A DNA stretch of 64,000 bases from Cladocopium goreaui (Eukaryota; Sar; Dinophyceae; Suessiales; Symbiodiniaceae). The notes under the pieces were generated by a model, which made no database searches, was not told the origin of the DNA, and was given only the letters and a program-made list of their open reading frames with translations. Where the stretch lies: NCBI GenBank assembly GCA_947184155.2, contig CAMXCT020006401.1, forward strand, positions 259,501 to 323,500, given 5' to 3'. Position numbers and translations under genes: made by a program. Positions 35,218-44,800 of this stretch are shown in pieces (the stretch's first letter is position 1; each line of letters starts with the position of its first letter).

Positions 35218-35360
35218 CTTGGATGCCGAGACCGGCATGGCACCCGTGCTATTGGAAAGAGGGAAATATAGGGAAATCATTCAAGCCGAAGGGATCAGGT
35301 CTAATCCTTGCACAAAAAAAAAACAGTACTTAATCTGGCCAGCAGGATGGGTTTTGAATT

Positions 35361-35376
35361 TGTTGCTCGAAACCTA
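35361..35376 (+). repeat. Target-site duplication, left copy
   Basis: TGTTGCTCGAAACCTA, identical over 16 bp to 46706-46721. The next outer and inner bases differ between the two copies, so the repeat is exactly 16 bp and brackets the retrotransposon. Confidence 0.85.
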
Positions 35377-35459
35377 GCACACGGCTCAACGCCTCTCAGC
35401 TGGTTGTGCTAGCCAGCGGAAGGTTGAGGGTATTGTTTTCACCTGTTACCGCTTCAACC

Positions 35460-36926
35460 ATGGACCTTCGCCTTTGCGGTGGCGAATCGCGCTGGTCGGG
35501 CCTCCTCTGTGGAGATATCATGGACAAGGGCACCGGCATTGCGCTGGCTCATGGACAACAAGTGCGGCACTACTTCGATGTGAACCCGGCCACAAAGGTG
35601 ATGATCTACCAGGCCAAGGTCTCTTGGGATGGTGGGGCGATGCTGTATGGCGACGAGCTCACCCATTGTGTTCCTCTTCCACCAGATCATGCATTAGACC
35701 TATCGAAGGTCAAAGAAGTTTGCTCAGGAATGGGCTGCATGGGGTTGGCAGCCAGCTACCTGGGACTTCACTGTGTGGCGGCTATGGATTGGAATCCAAA
35801 GGTTGTGGAGCACCTCCGAGAGAATCAACATGAAGGAGCATTGGTGGGCAACGTGAATGTCATTGAGGACAGGTTCAGACTGCATATGACTGGTGGACCT
35901 ATTCGAGGCACCCTGATGTGTGGGTTTCCATGCCAACCTCTTTCAACTCAGGGGGACTGCCGCGGTGCCAAAGATGACCGAACACAGCCATTCTACAGCA
36001 CCCTTCATCTGGCCTGGGAACAACAAATGGGTGCGGTGATCCTGGAGTGTGTGCCGATGGCTCTTGAGGCTGCACACATTCAAGATGCACTGCAAAGATT
36101 TGCATGGAGCATGAACATGACGTTACAGCAGAGAGTTCTTCATCTCTCCAACTGCTGGCCCTGCTCAAGGACGCGCTGGTGGTGCCTGATCACACTGAGG
36201 GAGTATCAGATTGAGGTTCTTCCTGATCTACCACGAACTGAGCCTCCACCTGTGGTTGGAGACCTGCTCTCTGAATGGCCAATTTGGCCCTCAGAGATTG
36301 AGGAACAAGTTCGACTCACAGCTCAGGAGTATCAACTCTATATGAACCCCATCTTCGGCACGGACCAAAGGCATTTGCGCATGGACAAGGCAAGTCCATG
36401 CATACTCCACTCATACGGCTCCATCCTTGAAGCATGCCCCTGTGGATGCCGCTCTTACCCGCTGTCTCCACATCGGTTGGAAAGAGATGGTGCCAGAGGA
36501 TTTTTCGTCCAAAGCTCGACAGATCAACAGATGAGGTATTTGACAGCACAAGAAGCTGCCTTCCTGCTGACGATGCCAACAGGCACCAAATATGCTTCAG
36601 AGAAGTTTGGCTTGTCCTTGTTGGGCCAATGCGCTGCGCCTGCACAGGCTCTGTGGGTGGTCGCTCATCTACTTCGTGGAGTTGGACTCTTGGATGATCC
36701 TGGACGGTACCTTCGGCTGTGGCTCATGGGGGTCTTGCGATCCTTCTCATCGGTGGTCAGATTCCCCCAGATGAGTTTGCACACTGAGCTGGCCATTTAT
36801 GAGAATGACGAGATGGTCAAGCACAGTATTCGTCTGGGTGGTGCAACCACGATCAAAAACTTGATGGTGGTATTCACCAGAGATTGCTCCATGGTGCACA
36901 ATGGCCGAACTTTGCAGCACTCCTAG
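35460..36926 (+). CDS. C5 cytosine DNA methyltransferase (retrotransposon ORF1)
   Basis: 488 aa from the first in-frame ATG; the frame is open a little further upstream but only with GTG. All main C5-methyltransferase motifs are visible in order: I, SAM binding (VCSGMGCMGLAAS, about residues 87-99); IV, GFPCQPLSTQGD with catalytic Cys158; VI, LECVP (Glu196; ECV in place of the usual ENV); VIII, SRTRW; IX, YLTAQEAAFLLTMP; X, LLGQCAAPAQAL. It should transfer a methyl group from SAM to cytosine C5, perhaps marking the element's own DNA copies. The length matches a bare catalytic core plus a short target-recognition region; no chromatin-reader domain is seen. The ORF ends at a TAG inside a C-terminal beta-grasp-like segment, and the same frame continues open into ORF2. 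Confidence 0.9.
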   Translation: MDLRLCGGESRWSGLLCGDIMDKGTGIALAHGQQVRHYFDVNPATKVMIYQAKVSWDGGAMLYGDELTHCVPLPPDHALDLSKVKEVCSGMGCMGLAASYLGLHCVAAMDWNPKVVEHLRENQHEGALVGNVNVIEDRFRLHMTGGPIRGTLMCGFPCQPLSTQGDCRGAKDDRTQPFYSTLHLAWEQQMGAVILECVPMALEAAHIQDALQRFAWSMNMTLQQRVLHLSNCWPCSRTRWWCLITLREYQIEVLPDLPRTEPPPVVGDLLSEWPIWPSEIEEQVRLTAQEYQLYMNPIFGTDQRHLRMDKASPCILHSYGSILEACPCGCRSYPLSPHRLERDGARGFFVQSSTDQQMRYLTAQEAAFLLTMPTGTKYASEKFGLSLLGQCAAPAQALWVVAHLLRGVGLLDDPGRYLRLWLMGVLRSFSSVVRFPQMSLHTELAIYENDEMVKHSIRLGGATTIKNLMVVFTRDCSMVHNGRTLQHS

Positions 36927-36953
36927 GGCGTCCCCAATCTGAACCGAGGCCCC

Positions 36954-39749
36954 ATGCCCTGCGAGTCGACATTCAGCCACGTGAAGCACAAAATCAAAAG
37001 GCAATGCCGAGATCTCACTGACTTGAAGATCCAGGTTTCGGTTTGGGAGAACGGTGCGGTGCAATCCTTTGAAGCTCAAGCTGGGACGCTCATGTTTGAG
37101 TTCTTCCAGGGCCTAGGAATTGAAGTGCTTCCAGGATCAATGGTTGATGATCAGGGCTGCATCTGGTCAGGGGACGAACGACCTCTGCAGGATGTCAACA
37201 TCATTGAGTTCAAGTACCGTGCCAATGGGTTGGACTCTGCTGCGGGCTCCATGGGCAACTTTGGCCTCTCGGACACATGCATTGACCAAGTTGCCCGCAA
37301 ACTTCTTCGTGGCATGGGAATCACCACCATGCATTGGATGCCTGCGGCAATGGCTACTCAGTGGAGTGACAGCAACTTTGATTCTCGCCTTTTCGATCAT
37401 TGGCTTCTTTCAGCACTACATGGTCATCTTTTGTGCTGCTGTGCGATTGACTCTCATTGGGTGCTTATGGACATCAATTTCAAGGATCAGATCTTACACA
37501 TACAGATCATGGACGGCACCACCAGAGATCATTCTTGGGCTACGGAAATGGCCAGCAACCTCAAGAAGATCCTGGCCATCCGGACCTGTTGCATACACCG
37601 AAGGATGATCTATGAGCAGCACTATGGCTTCACATGTGGCACAATTGCATTACTTCATCTTGGACATCTTCTGGGAATCTGGACTTTGACTTCGAGCCCA
37701 GCAGAACTTGATTGGCATTGCCGATTACTCATGAACTTCCCGGACCCTTGGCTTCTTCGTGCAGGTGCTCTTGGGGACCTTTCACAGGAGGAGAAAGAGG
37801 TCGTCTGGAGGCTTCGAGAAGTTCTTCAACAACGAGGAGTGCCAGAACACCTCACAGAAGAACGAGCACTGATGGGATTGAGCAAGGTGGGCCTCTACAA
37901 GCTCAGAGGCGCTTTGGAGGGAAAAGACGTTTGGGGCCAACTCAAGGTTCTTGGATCAGCACCAAAGGTCAATTTTCTTTGGATCAAACCCGCAGAACTG
38001 GAGGAGCAGATCAAGAAGAGGGCGCAGAGCAAGTTCAAGGTGAACGCTTCGCACAAAAAGGCCTCCAAGAACAAGAGCTCCGGCAGCCAGCCAGTAGTGG
38101 TGGATCCTCTGGACCTACAACTGATTGAGGGCACGTTCATTGCAGGAGACGAAGCACCCATGAACCAGCTGAAAATTTCAGAGGTTGGTGCCAACAGATG
38201 TGGAATCGCATTTGGACAGCTTAGTGACGTCCAGCCGTACCTGCAAGGGACAGAGTCGCTCACTCTTGGAGGTCTGGGAATTTTGACCACGACACCAATT
38301 CCAGTTGTTGCCCAAGGTCTACTACCAGTGACCAATTTGAGGTTTCCAGCGATCTTTGTCCCCACGGGAGAAGCAATTTTGATCGAGGGCTCACTCATAC
38401 AGCTTGGAGATCAGACCATTCATCGTGTGGAAAATCCCAACAGGATCCAGATTGAAGAGCCGCATACGGTTGTCCTGAAAGTCACGGTGTTCAGGGATGA
38501 GTGGTCTCACAGCTGGGATTCCTTCATTGTCTCGCCAGTGAAGGCCATCCTCAATCAATTTCCGGCCTTCGTCTTGTGCAAGGGCATCAGCTGTGGAGAT
38601 GGCTGTCAGAAGTTTCATCCTCCGGTGGACACGGAACTTGGCTCAGTCATTGCAGATGTCTGGAACCGTTTCTGGCTCTCACTGAGAGGGAAGAAGATGC
38701 CACCAATCGAAGCAGACATCTTTCAGGTCTACTTTCGCACACCACAAGTGTGCATGTCCTCTTTGCACTGGCTATCCGGGAAGTCCGGCTTGTACGTGGA
38801 GCCCAGATCAGCGGACGGCCGCTCAGTCGATCCCAACATGGCCGTCATCTGGTTGCCAGGATCAAATCTTTCGGAGACCATGCATAAGCAGAAGACCATT
38901 GAAAAGACGTTGCCAGTAACCAGATTTGGGAGCAAATATGGAGTTCGGGTCTTAGTCAGGGACGAGGCACAAATCAGGGCCAAGTTGGGGGCTGAAGAAT
39001 CGCCACCCAGAATTCTGGTTCAGCAAATCTATGAGATGAGACCTTTGCCACATGGCACCACGAGGAAAGGCCTGACACAGATGCTCTCGGAACTGGGCTG
39101 GGCAGCCAAACCTGTTCAACCTGGTCGGGCAGATGCAAGTGGCATGAGCTGGAAGGTCGGAGCTGAAACGCCTCCTCCTGCTCCGGTTGTGCAAACATCC
39201 ATGGGAGATGTCACCATCTCGTTGCAGAAGCAGGTGATCACAGACTCACCAATTCAACGAGTTTTCGGTTCTACTCGGACCCAAGCACACCTACGACGCA
39301 GGGCTCACAAAGAGGAGAACAAGGAGAACATCAAACCACCACAGGCACAGGATGCGGGAGCTGACCCATGGCTTCAGGCAGATCCATGGGCCAAGTGGCC
39401 GCAGCGATCTGGAGGCCAAGAAGGTGATGTACCAATGCAGGTTGTCCCGAAGTTGGAGTCAATTGAAGAGAAGCTGCGTGGAGAAATCTCCAGCGTGGTG
39501 GCGGAAGCCACGGACAGCAGGTTTGCCAAGCTGGAGGTCGATTTGGCCGAGATGCGACATCAGCAGGGCAAATTCGAATCATGGTGCCATGAAGCCGGAC
39601 AGGCCCAACAACATATGCAGGCGCAAATTGGACAATTGGCGGCCACAGTGTCGGAACACTCCGCAGAGCTTTCAGACATGGGAAAGGAGATCAAGTCGGG
39701 TTTCCAGAACATTGAAGCTCTGCTGGTGAAGAGGAGTCGGACGGAATGA
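36954..39749 (+). CDS. Retrotransposon ORF2: Ulp1-like cysteine protease and coiled coil
   Basis: 931 aa. Residues about 24-88 look beta-grasp or ubiquitin-like (KIQVSVWENGAVQSF ... RPLQDVNIIEFK). Residues about 105-235 fit a C48/Ulp1-type cysteine protease: His168 in SHWVLMDI, Asp187 in IQIMDGT, Gln222 and Cys228 in EQHYGFTCGTIALL. The Gln-to-Cys spacing of six equals that of yeast Ulp1. The middle, about 380-760, is unassigned; about 790-830 is charged and proline-rich; about 835-925 is a heptad-rich coiled coil (KLESIEEKLRGEISS to IKSGFQNIEALL), as in ORF1-type proteins of LINEs. The protease may process a polyprotein or remove ubiquitin-like modifiers. The ORF ends in TGA, and ORF3 continues in the same frame. 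Confidence 0.75.
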   Translation: MPCESTFSHVKHKIKRQCRDLTDLKIQVSVWENGAVQSFEAQAGTLMFEFFQGLGIEVLPGSMVDDQGCIWSGDERPLQDVNIIEFKYRANGLDSAAGSMGNFGLSDTCIDQVARKLLRGMGITTMHWMPAAMATQWSDSNFDSRLFDHWLLSALHGHLLCCCAIDSHWVLMDINFKDQILHIQIMDGTTRDHSWATEMASNLKKILAIRTCCIHRRMIYEQHYGFTCGTIALLHLGHLLGIWTLTSSPAELDWHCRLLMNFPDPWLLRAGALGDLSQEEKEVVWRLREVLQQRGVPEHLTEERALMGLSKVGLYKLRGALEGKDVWGQLKVLGSAPKVNFLWIKPAELEEQIKKRAQSKFKVNASHKKASKNKSSGSQPVVVDPLDLQLIEGTFIAGDEAPMNQLKISEVGANRCGIAFGQLSDVQPYLQGTESLTLGGLGILTTTPIPVVAQGLLPVTNLRFPAIFVPTGEAILIEGSLIQLGDQTIHRVENPNRIQIEEPHTVVLKVTVFRDEWSHSWDSFIVSPVKAILNQFPAFVLCKGISCGDGCQKFHPPVDTELGSVIADVWNRFWLSLRGKKMPPIEADIFQVYFRTPQVCMSSLHWLSGKSGLYVEPRSADGRSVDPNMAVIWLPGSNLSETMHKQKTIEKTLPVTRFGSKYGVRVLVRDEAQIRAKLGAEESPPRILVQQIYEMRPLPHGTTRKGLTQMLSELGWAAKPVQPGRADASGMSWKVGAETPPPAPVVQTSMGDVTISLQKQVITDSPIQRVFGSTRTQAHLRRRAHKEENKENIKPPQAQDAGADPWLQADPWAKWPQRSGGQEGDVPMQVVPKLESIEEKLRGEISSVVAEATDSRFAKLEVDLAEMRHQQGKFESWCHEAGQAQQHMQAQIGQLAATVSEHSAELSDMGKEIKSGFQNIEALLVKRSRTE

Positions 39750-39854
39750 CAAACCGACTCCGGGCCTCGAGTGAGTGGGCTCGAGGTGCCGGGCCAGCCT
39801 TTTTCAAGCACCAAATGTTCCCGCAGCGTATTGACTGCACTTTGGGGCAGATGG

Positions 39855-41861
39855 ATGAGCCTATGGCTCTTGGTATGCTGCCTGTTTTCTCCTGCTTCAG
39901 CACATTTTGGTCCAGCACTTTCCTATTGCCAACAAGGACACACTCCGTGGCAGGGCGGCTCCAAGGGGTATTTTCTTGAGGAGAATGAGGTTTGTCTCCC
40001 CGAGATCGTTCCAGTGGTGAAATTCTCATGGACAGAAGAGTTTCTCCAACAGATGCGGGCCATCGCCACCGCCACTGAATTTGCTGATCCTGGCATTGAG
40101 GAAATGGACACAGTGGACAACATCGCAATCCTGGTCAACCATCCAGGAGATAGACATTGGAGATTCTATCGGCCAGACCCACATGGATTTGGTCGCATTC
40201 GTTCCATGGATCTCCAGGTCACTACACAAATGCCGCTGTCGGATGTCCAGCGCAGAATCGAAGAACATTGGCCGGATTTGGTGGGGGGTCTTCCTGGATG
40301 GGAACTGATTGATGCCTCACCTACCATTGGAAGCTCCTTTCAGGTTTGGGAGGAGATGGAAATATTCCTCATCAAAGCAGCTGTGGATTTCCGAGCTGAT
40401 GAGGGTGAGCTGGTCGTTTTGGTTGAAACCCAGACATGGTTGATCTCAGATGCTTGGATCGCTCCAGACCTTCAGCCTATGGTCATTGAGCGGCAATGGC
40501 AGCCTCATGACCTTGTACAAAGAGTGGGATGGACAGAGGACTGTGAAAGAGTTATCTGCCCAGTGACCTGCAATGGCTTAGTCAGAAGACCGTATGAACG
40601 ACTGAATGTTGGACATGGTGCATATCTCATTGTCCACTTAGCTCCAGAAGCTAGCAGGATACAGACGGTCACGGCCAATTTGGCCTCAACTGAGGGACAT
40701 TTCATGACCCTCCTGCCGCGTCCTGACCCTCGGGATTTACCAGCGGATGCTTTTCGCAGAGTGATGGATCATATGGGGCCTCTGCTGGGACTTACATTGC
40801 CGAAAGTTCAGATCAATGTTCAGAACTTCCAGGTGGCACTTACAGATGCGTACAGATATCTGTTCTGGCACTCTGGCCTCAAATACATCATGAGATCAAC
40901 GCTTGCGCTGTTTCATGCATCCAACCCCCCTGGGAGATCCCTGACTTTCATGAGATTCAAAGTGGACTGGCCTTTGAACATTCCTGTCCTCTTCTCGGAA
41001 CTGATGGAATATGAGCTGATCCCGGAGCAGGATTGGACTTTGGTTTTCATGAGCCATCATATCAGCAGTCTTTGGCTTCCACAGGATGCACAATACTTTG
41101 GTATAGTGGGGGAGACTCAGAGACAGATGCCACTGTCACTCAACTTGGTGCTTTTCGAAGTTCATTTTGCATGTCCGGATGGCAGCTTCAATGATGTGGC
41201 AGAGTACCGAGCCCTGATGGCAAAAGAAGCTACAACATGGTTTGAAGTCATTCACATGCTGGACTTACTGGAGGTTTGCATAGACAATCAGGAGTGTGTA
41301 ATCCAAGTGGAGGATCGCTTTCTCAGGCCGGATATGGAAGAAGCCTATCTTTTTGATGGATCCGTTTCCCGAATCTGGATTGGAAGCTATGATGAGCCAT
41401 CCAATGCATCAGAAGGGTTGCCAACCGAAGTTGGTGAGGAGGAAGAGGGACAACCACTGCCAGAGACAGGAGAGAGAGCTGGCCCTCATGAAAGACATCG
41501 AACCGTACAGGATGCCTTTGCCCCAATCTCAAGTGGGGTACAAATGATGGTCATGGTGCTTTCACTCACTTATGGCTGCCAGATCAAACGTCACTGGAAA
41601 TCAGGAGCTGTGCTGAAGGTTAGAGGAGTCAGAAGGGATAGACGGCGGAGTGGCTTGCGGCTGAGGAGTTGCCGTCGGTCACGAAGCTGTCGTTTGAAGT
41701 CTTGCTTCATTCTTTGCCTGTTGGCTTGTCAAGCCTGCACAGCTGATGCACAAATCTCAGGACCCTCATTGCCAACGCTCAGAATTGGGGAAGCGTCACA
41801 CCCCGGACCATATGCCATGTTGGTACTTCAAATCCAGGTGGGATCAGAGGCAAGGAAATGA
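39855..41861 (+). CDS. Retrotransposon ORF3, unknown function
   Basis: 668 aa from the first ATG; the frame itself is open from the ORF2 stop at 39749. The N-terminus looks like a signal or anchor peptide (MSLWLLVCCLFSPASA). No enzyme motif is recognised across residues 30-570. The C-terminus is arginine-rich (RRDRRRSGLRLRSCRRSRSC), then a second hydrophobic patch (CFILCLLACQACTA), then RIGEASHPGP at 41,781-41,810, which vaguely resembles a 2A-type NPGP motif. The TGA stop overlaps the ATG of the next ORF (ATGA at 41,858). As an ORF inside a polyprotein, the N-terminal hydrophobic stretch would be internal. Confidence 0.65.
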   Translation: MSLWLLVCCLFSPASAHFGPALSYCQQGHTPWQGGSKGYFLEENEVCLPEIVPVVKFSWTEEFLQQMRAIATATEFADPGIEEMDTVDNIAILVNHPGDRHWRFYRPDPHGFGRIRSMDLQVTTQMPLSDVQRRIEEHWPDLVGGLPGWELIDASPTIGSSFQVWEEMEIFLIKAAVDFRADEGELVVLVETQTWLISDAWIAPDLQPMVIERQWQPHDLVQRVGWTEDCERVICPVTCNGLVRRPYERLNVGHGAYLIVHLAPEASRIQTVTANLASTEGHFMTLLPRPDPRDLPADAFRRVMDHMGPLLGLTLPKVQINVQNFQVALTDAYRYLFWHSGLKYIMRSTLALFHASNPPGRSLTFMRFKVDWPLNIPVLFSELMEYELIPEQDWTLVFMSHHISSLWLPQDAQYFGIVGETQRQMPLSLNLVLFEVHFACPDGSFNDVAEYRALMAKEATTWFEVIHMLDLLEVCIDNQECVIQVEDRFLRPDMEEAYLFDGSVSRIWIGSYDEPSNASEGLPTEVGEEEEGQPLPETGERAGPHERHRTVQDAFAPISSGVQMMVMVLSLTYGCQIKRHWKSGAVLKVRGVRRDRRRSGLRLRSCRRSRSCRLKSCFILCLLACQACTADAQISGPSLPTLRIGEASHPGPYAMLVLQIQVGSEARK

Positions 41862-44800
41862 TTTATGGACAACTCCCCTTCGGAGTATGGGGTATCGCAG
41901 AAACTCATCTGGCGCAACCTGGGCTCAGAAGCACGAGAAGTGCTTTTCAGAGAACAAGCAGAGAGTATCATCGGCACCTTGCGGTCTTGCCAGGCGCTAT
42001 GGTCCCTCTGAGGAGCAGATCCGCAACAACTGGCACCTGGGCAGGAGTGATGACGATCGGGGACTTGATTCTACGCCCTGTTCATATCAACTGGCCAAAC
42101 AATGAATATCTTGAAGGAAGAGTTCAGCTCACAGAGTGTTGGCTGGGACCTTTTTCTTTTACAGGAGCCCAACTGTATGGATGGCCATCCGGTCCCACGT
42201 ATCCACAAGCACTTCATGATACCAATGCCTTGCTTGAGACAGTTGTCAAAGAGCTGGTTATATCCAAAACTGGACCGCGATACATCATGGGAGATTTCAA
42301 TCATGCTGCAGCCAAGCTTCCAGCGGTGGATCTTCTAAAGGCCTATGGCTGGATCGAGATTCAAGATCTCGGGCATCAGAGAGGAGAATGGGAACCGATT
42401 GCCACATGCAGAGGGGCAACAACAATTGACTTTGTTTTCATTTCCCCGGAGATGATACCATTCTTCCGACGAACATGCTCATGGCCATGGTTTGCTGATC
42501 ATGTTATCATTGGGGCCGAATTCAATTTTCCAGTGCAACCAGAGCCACAACGCAGTTGGCCCCAGCCTGGAAGAATCCCATGGCATGAAGTTTGTTGGGA
42601 CGCTTGGCGAGCTCAAACCCCAGGAGTGATTGCAGTCGAGGAGATGAACATCAACGAGGCCTATGCGCTGATTTGCCAGAGGTATGAAGATAGCTTCAAT
42701 GGCTATATCCATTCTGCTGATGGTCTTCTGCCCATGGGATGCAAGGGAAGAGGTCAACGCTCTAAGCCCACAGATCGAGCGAATGCACTTCCTCTTCTTC
42801 GACCCTCGAGACCAGGAGAAGCACACCAATCCTCTGAACTATTGGGTCGCACGCCACAGAGGTGGTTCATCCAACTCAGGAGGATACAGAGTCTTCTCCA
42901 TGCACTACGGGCAGGCAAAGACACAGCGGAAGCCCAACAGTATCGTGCTGAGCTTTGGGGAGCTATTCTCCGTGGCCGTGGATTCCGTGGGGGCTTCAAA
43001 GACTGGTGGAGCCAGCGGCCTGTGCGGCTGCAAGGCAGTCCGCCACATTTACCTCTGAATGTTCCATCGTTAGCCTTGATGGTGGGCATCTTCAGGGACT
43101 TTGAAGCAAACTACAAGAAGATGGAGTCCTGGCATCAGAGACACCGGCATGAACTCTTGAATACATACTTCCAGGAGCATCAGGACAGGTTGTTCTCCCT
43201 GATGAAGCCGGATGGGAAAGCTCCTCTCCAACATCTGGTGGAGACGCAGACCACTGAAATTCTGGCCGTCTCCGACGACCAGCAGATGATTCACACGGCA
43301 GAGGAGGTGATATGGAATCCCCAAGCAGTTTGTGACATTGATGGAGTGCAGGTGACAGTCCAACAGGTGGATGGGCCGGTAGTTTCAATTGCACATGAGA
43401 CCTTGTTCCAGCAACCCTGCACATTCACAACCAAAACTCACTTCGCCACCCCAAATGCCATCATTGGAAAGCTTGAAGAGTTCTGGAAACAACGATGGTG
43501 GAAGCAGACGCCACCTGCATCCTCTGATTGGGACAGAATGTTCGCCTTTGCTGAGCAATACCTTCCAAGGGCTCAGATGTCTTATTCTCCCATTTTGGAG
43601 GATCAATGGTCTGAGGTCAACAAGCGATATGGACCAAGATCGGCTCGGGGGCCTGACAGTATGGATAGAAGGGACCTTCAATGGCTTCTACCAGATCTCC
43701 AGGAATCCCTTATCAACCTCCTGAACCATTGTGAGAAATTGGGACAATGGCCGGATGCCCTGCTGGCAGGCTTCGTTTATCCTTTGCCGAAGAAACCTGA
43801 AGGGACAGCAGCAGGGGACTTCCGCCCGGTGATCCTTTACTCCATGGTTTACAGAAGTTGGTCATCCCTAAGAGCAAGAGAATGCCTTGGACATCTGGAA
43901 AGGCTTGTTGATCGTCACCAATTTGGCTTCCTACCTGGCCGTGAAGCAGTGCAAGTGTGGTTCACTATCCAGGCCTATATCGAGATCAGCATGCTGGCCG
44001 GACAAGAACTTTGCGGCTGGGTCACGGACATTCAGAAGGCCTTTGAGAACATTCCCAGAGGTCCAATCAAGTGGCTTTCAAAGAAGTTAGGTGTACATCA
44101 TCGCATTGTGAACTTCTGGCACAATTTCCTGGACAACACCACCAGGTACTTTTCGCTGCATGGGGTGGTGGGACAGCCCATGCTTAGCAATAGTGGATAC
44201 CCTGAGGGATGTGCTATGTCATGCTTTGCAATGGGGCTTGCTGACTTGGTCTTCCATCTCTACTTGCAAGCGTATTCACAGATGGTCACCCCAGTTTCCT
44301 ATGTGGACAATTTTGAACTCATTGCGAACTCTATGGAGCATCTTCAACATGGCATACTCTGCACAGAGGAGTGGAGCGAAATGTGGCATATGAGCCTGGA
44401 CAAGGCCAAAAGCTTTGTGTGGGGGACCAGCGCCAAACTGCGCAAGGAATGCCAATCAATGGGATGGAAACTCCGAGAGAGTGCAGTTGATCTTGGCGCG
44501 AACATGGTCTATGGCAAGAAGAACTACATTCAGGGTGCTCTGGAGCGTCTCAACGGTATCAAACCTTTGTGGGATCTCCTCAAACGACTCCCGGCAGCTG
44601 ACTGGAAGAAGCAACAAATCCTGCAGCAATGTATTTGGGCAAAAGCATTTTATGGTTGCTCCAATTCTCCTCTGGGGAAATCACACATTCAAGATCTTCG
44701 ATCTGCAGCCATGAAGAGTCTTAAGAGAAACCGAGCGGGAGCCAATCCACTTCTGGCTCTGAGCACACAGGAGTCGATGGCTTGTGATCCCGGCTTCTAC

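Noticed and set aside
35406-35459. GTG at 35,406 as the methyltransferase start
   Set aside because: Eukaryotic translation normally needs ATG. The ATG at 35,460 precedes the conserved region and has a reasonable context.
39771-39854. GTG at 39,771 as the ORF3 start
   Set aside because: A non-ATG start is unlikely; the first ATG is at 39,855. If the protein is made by readthrough from ORF2, neither start is used.
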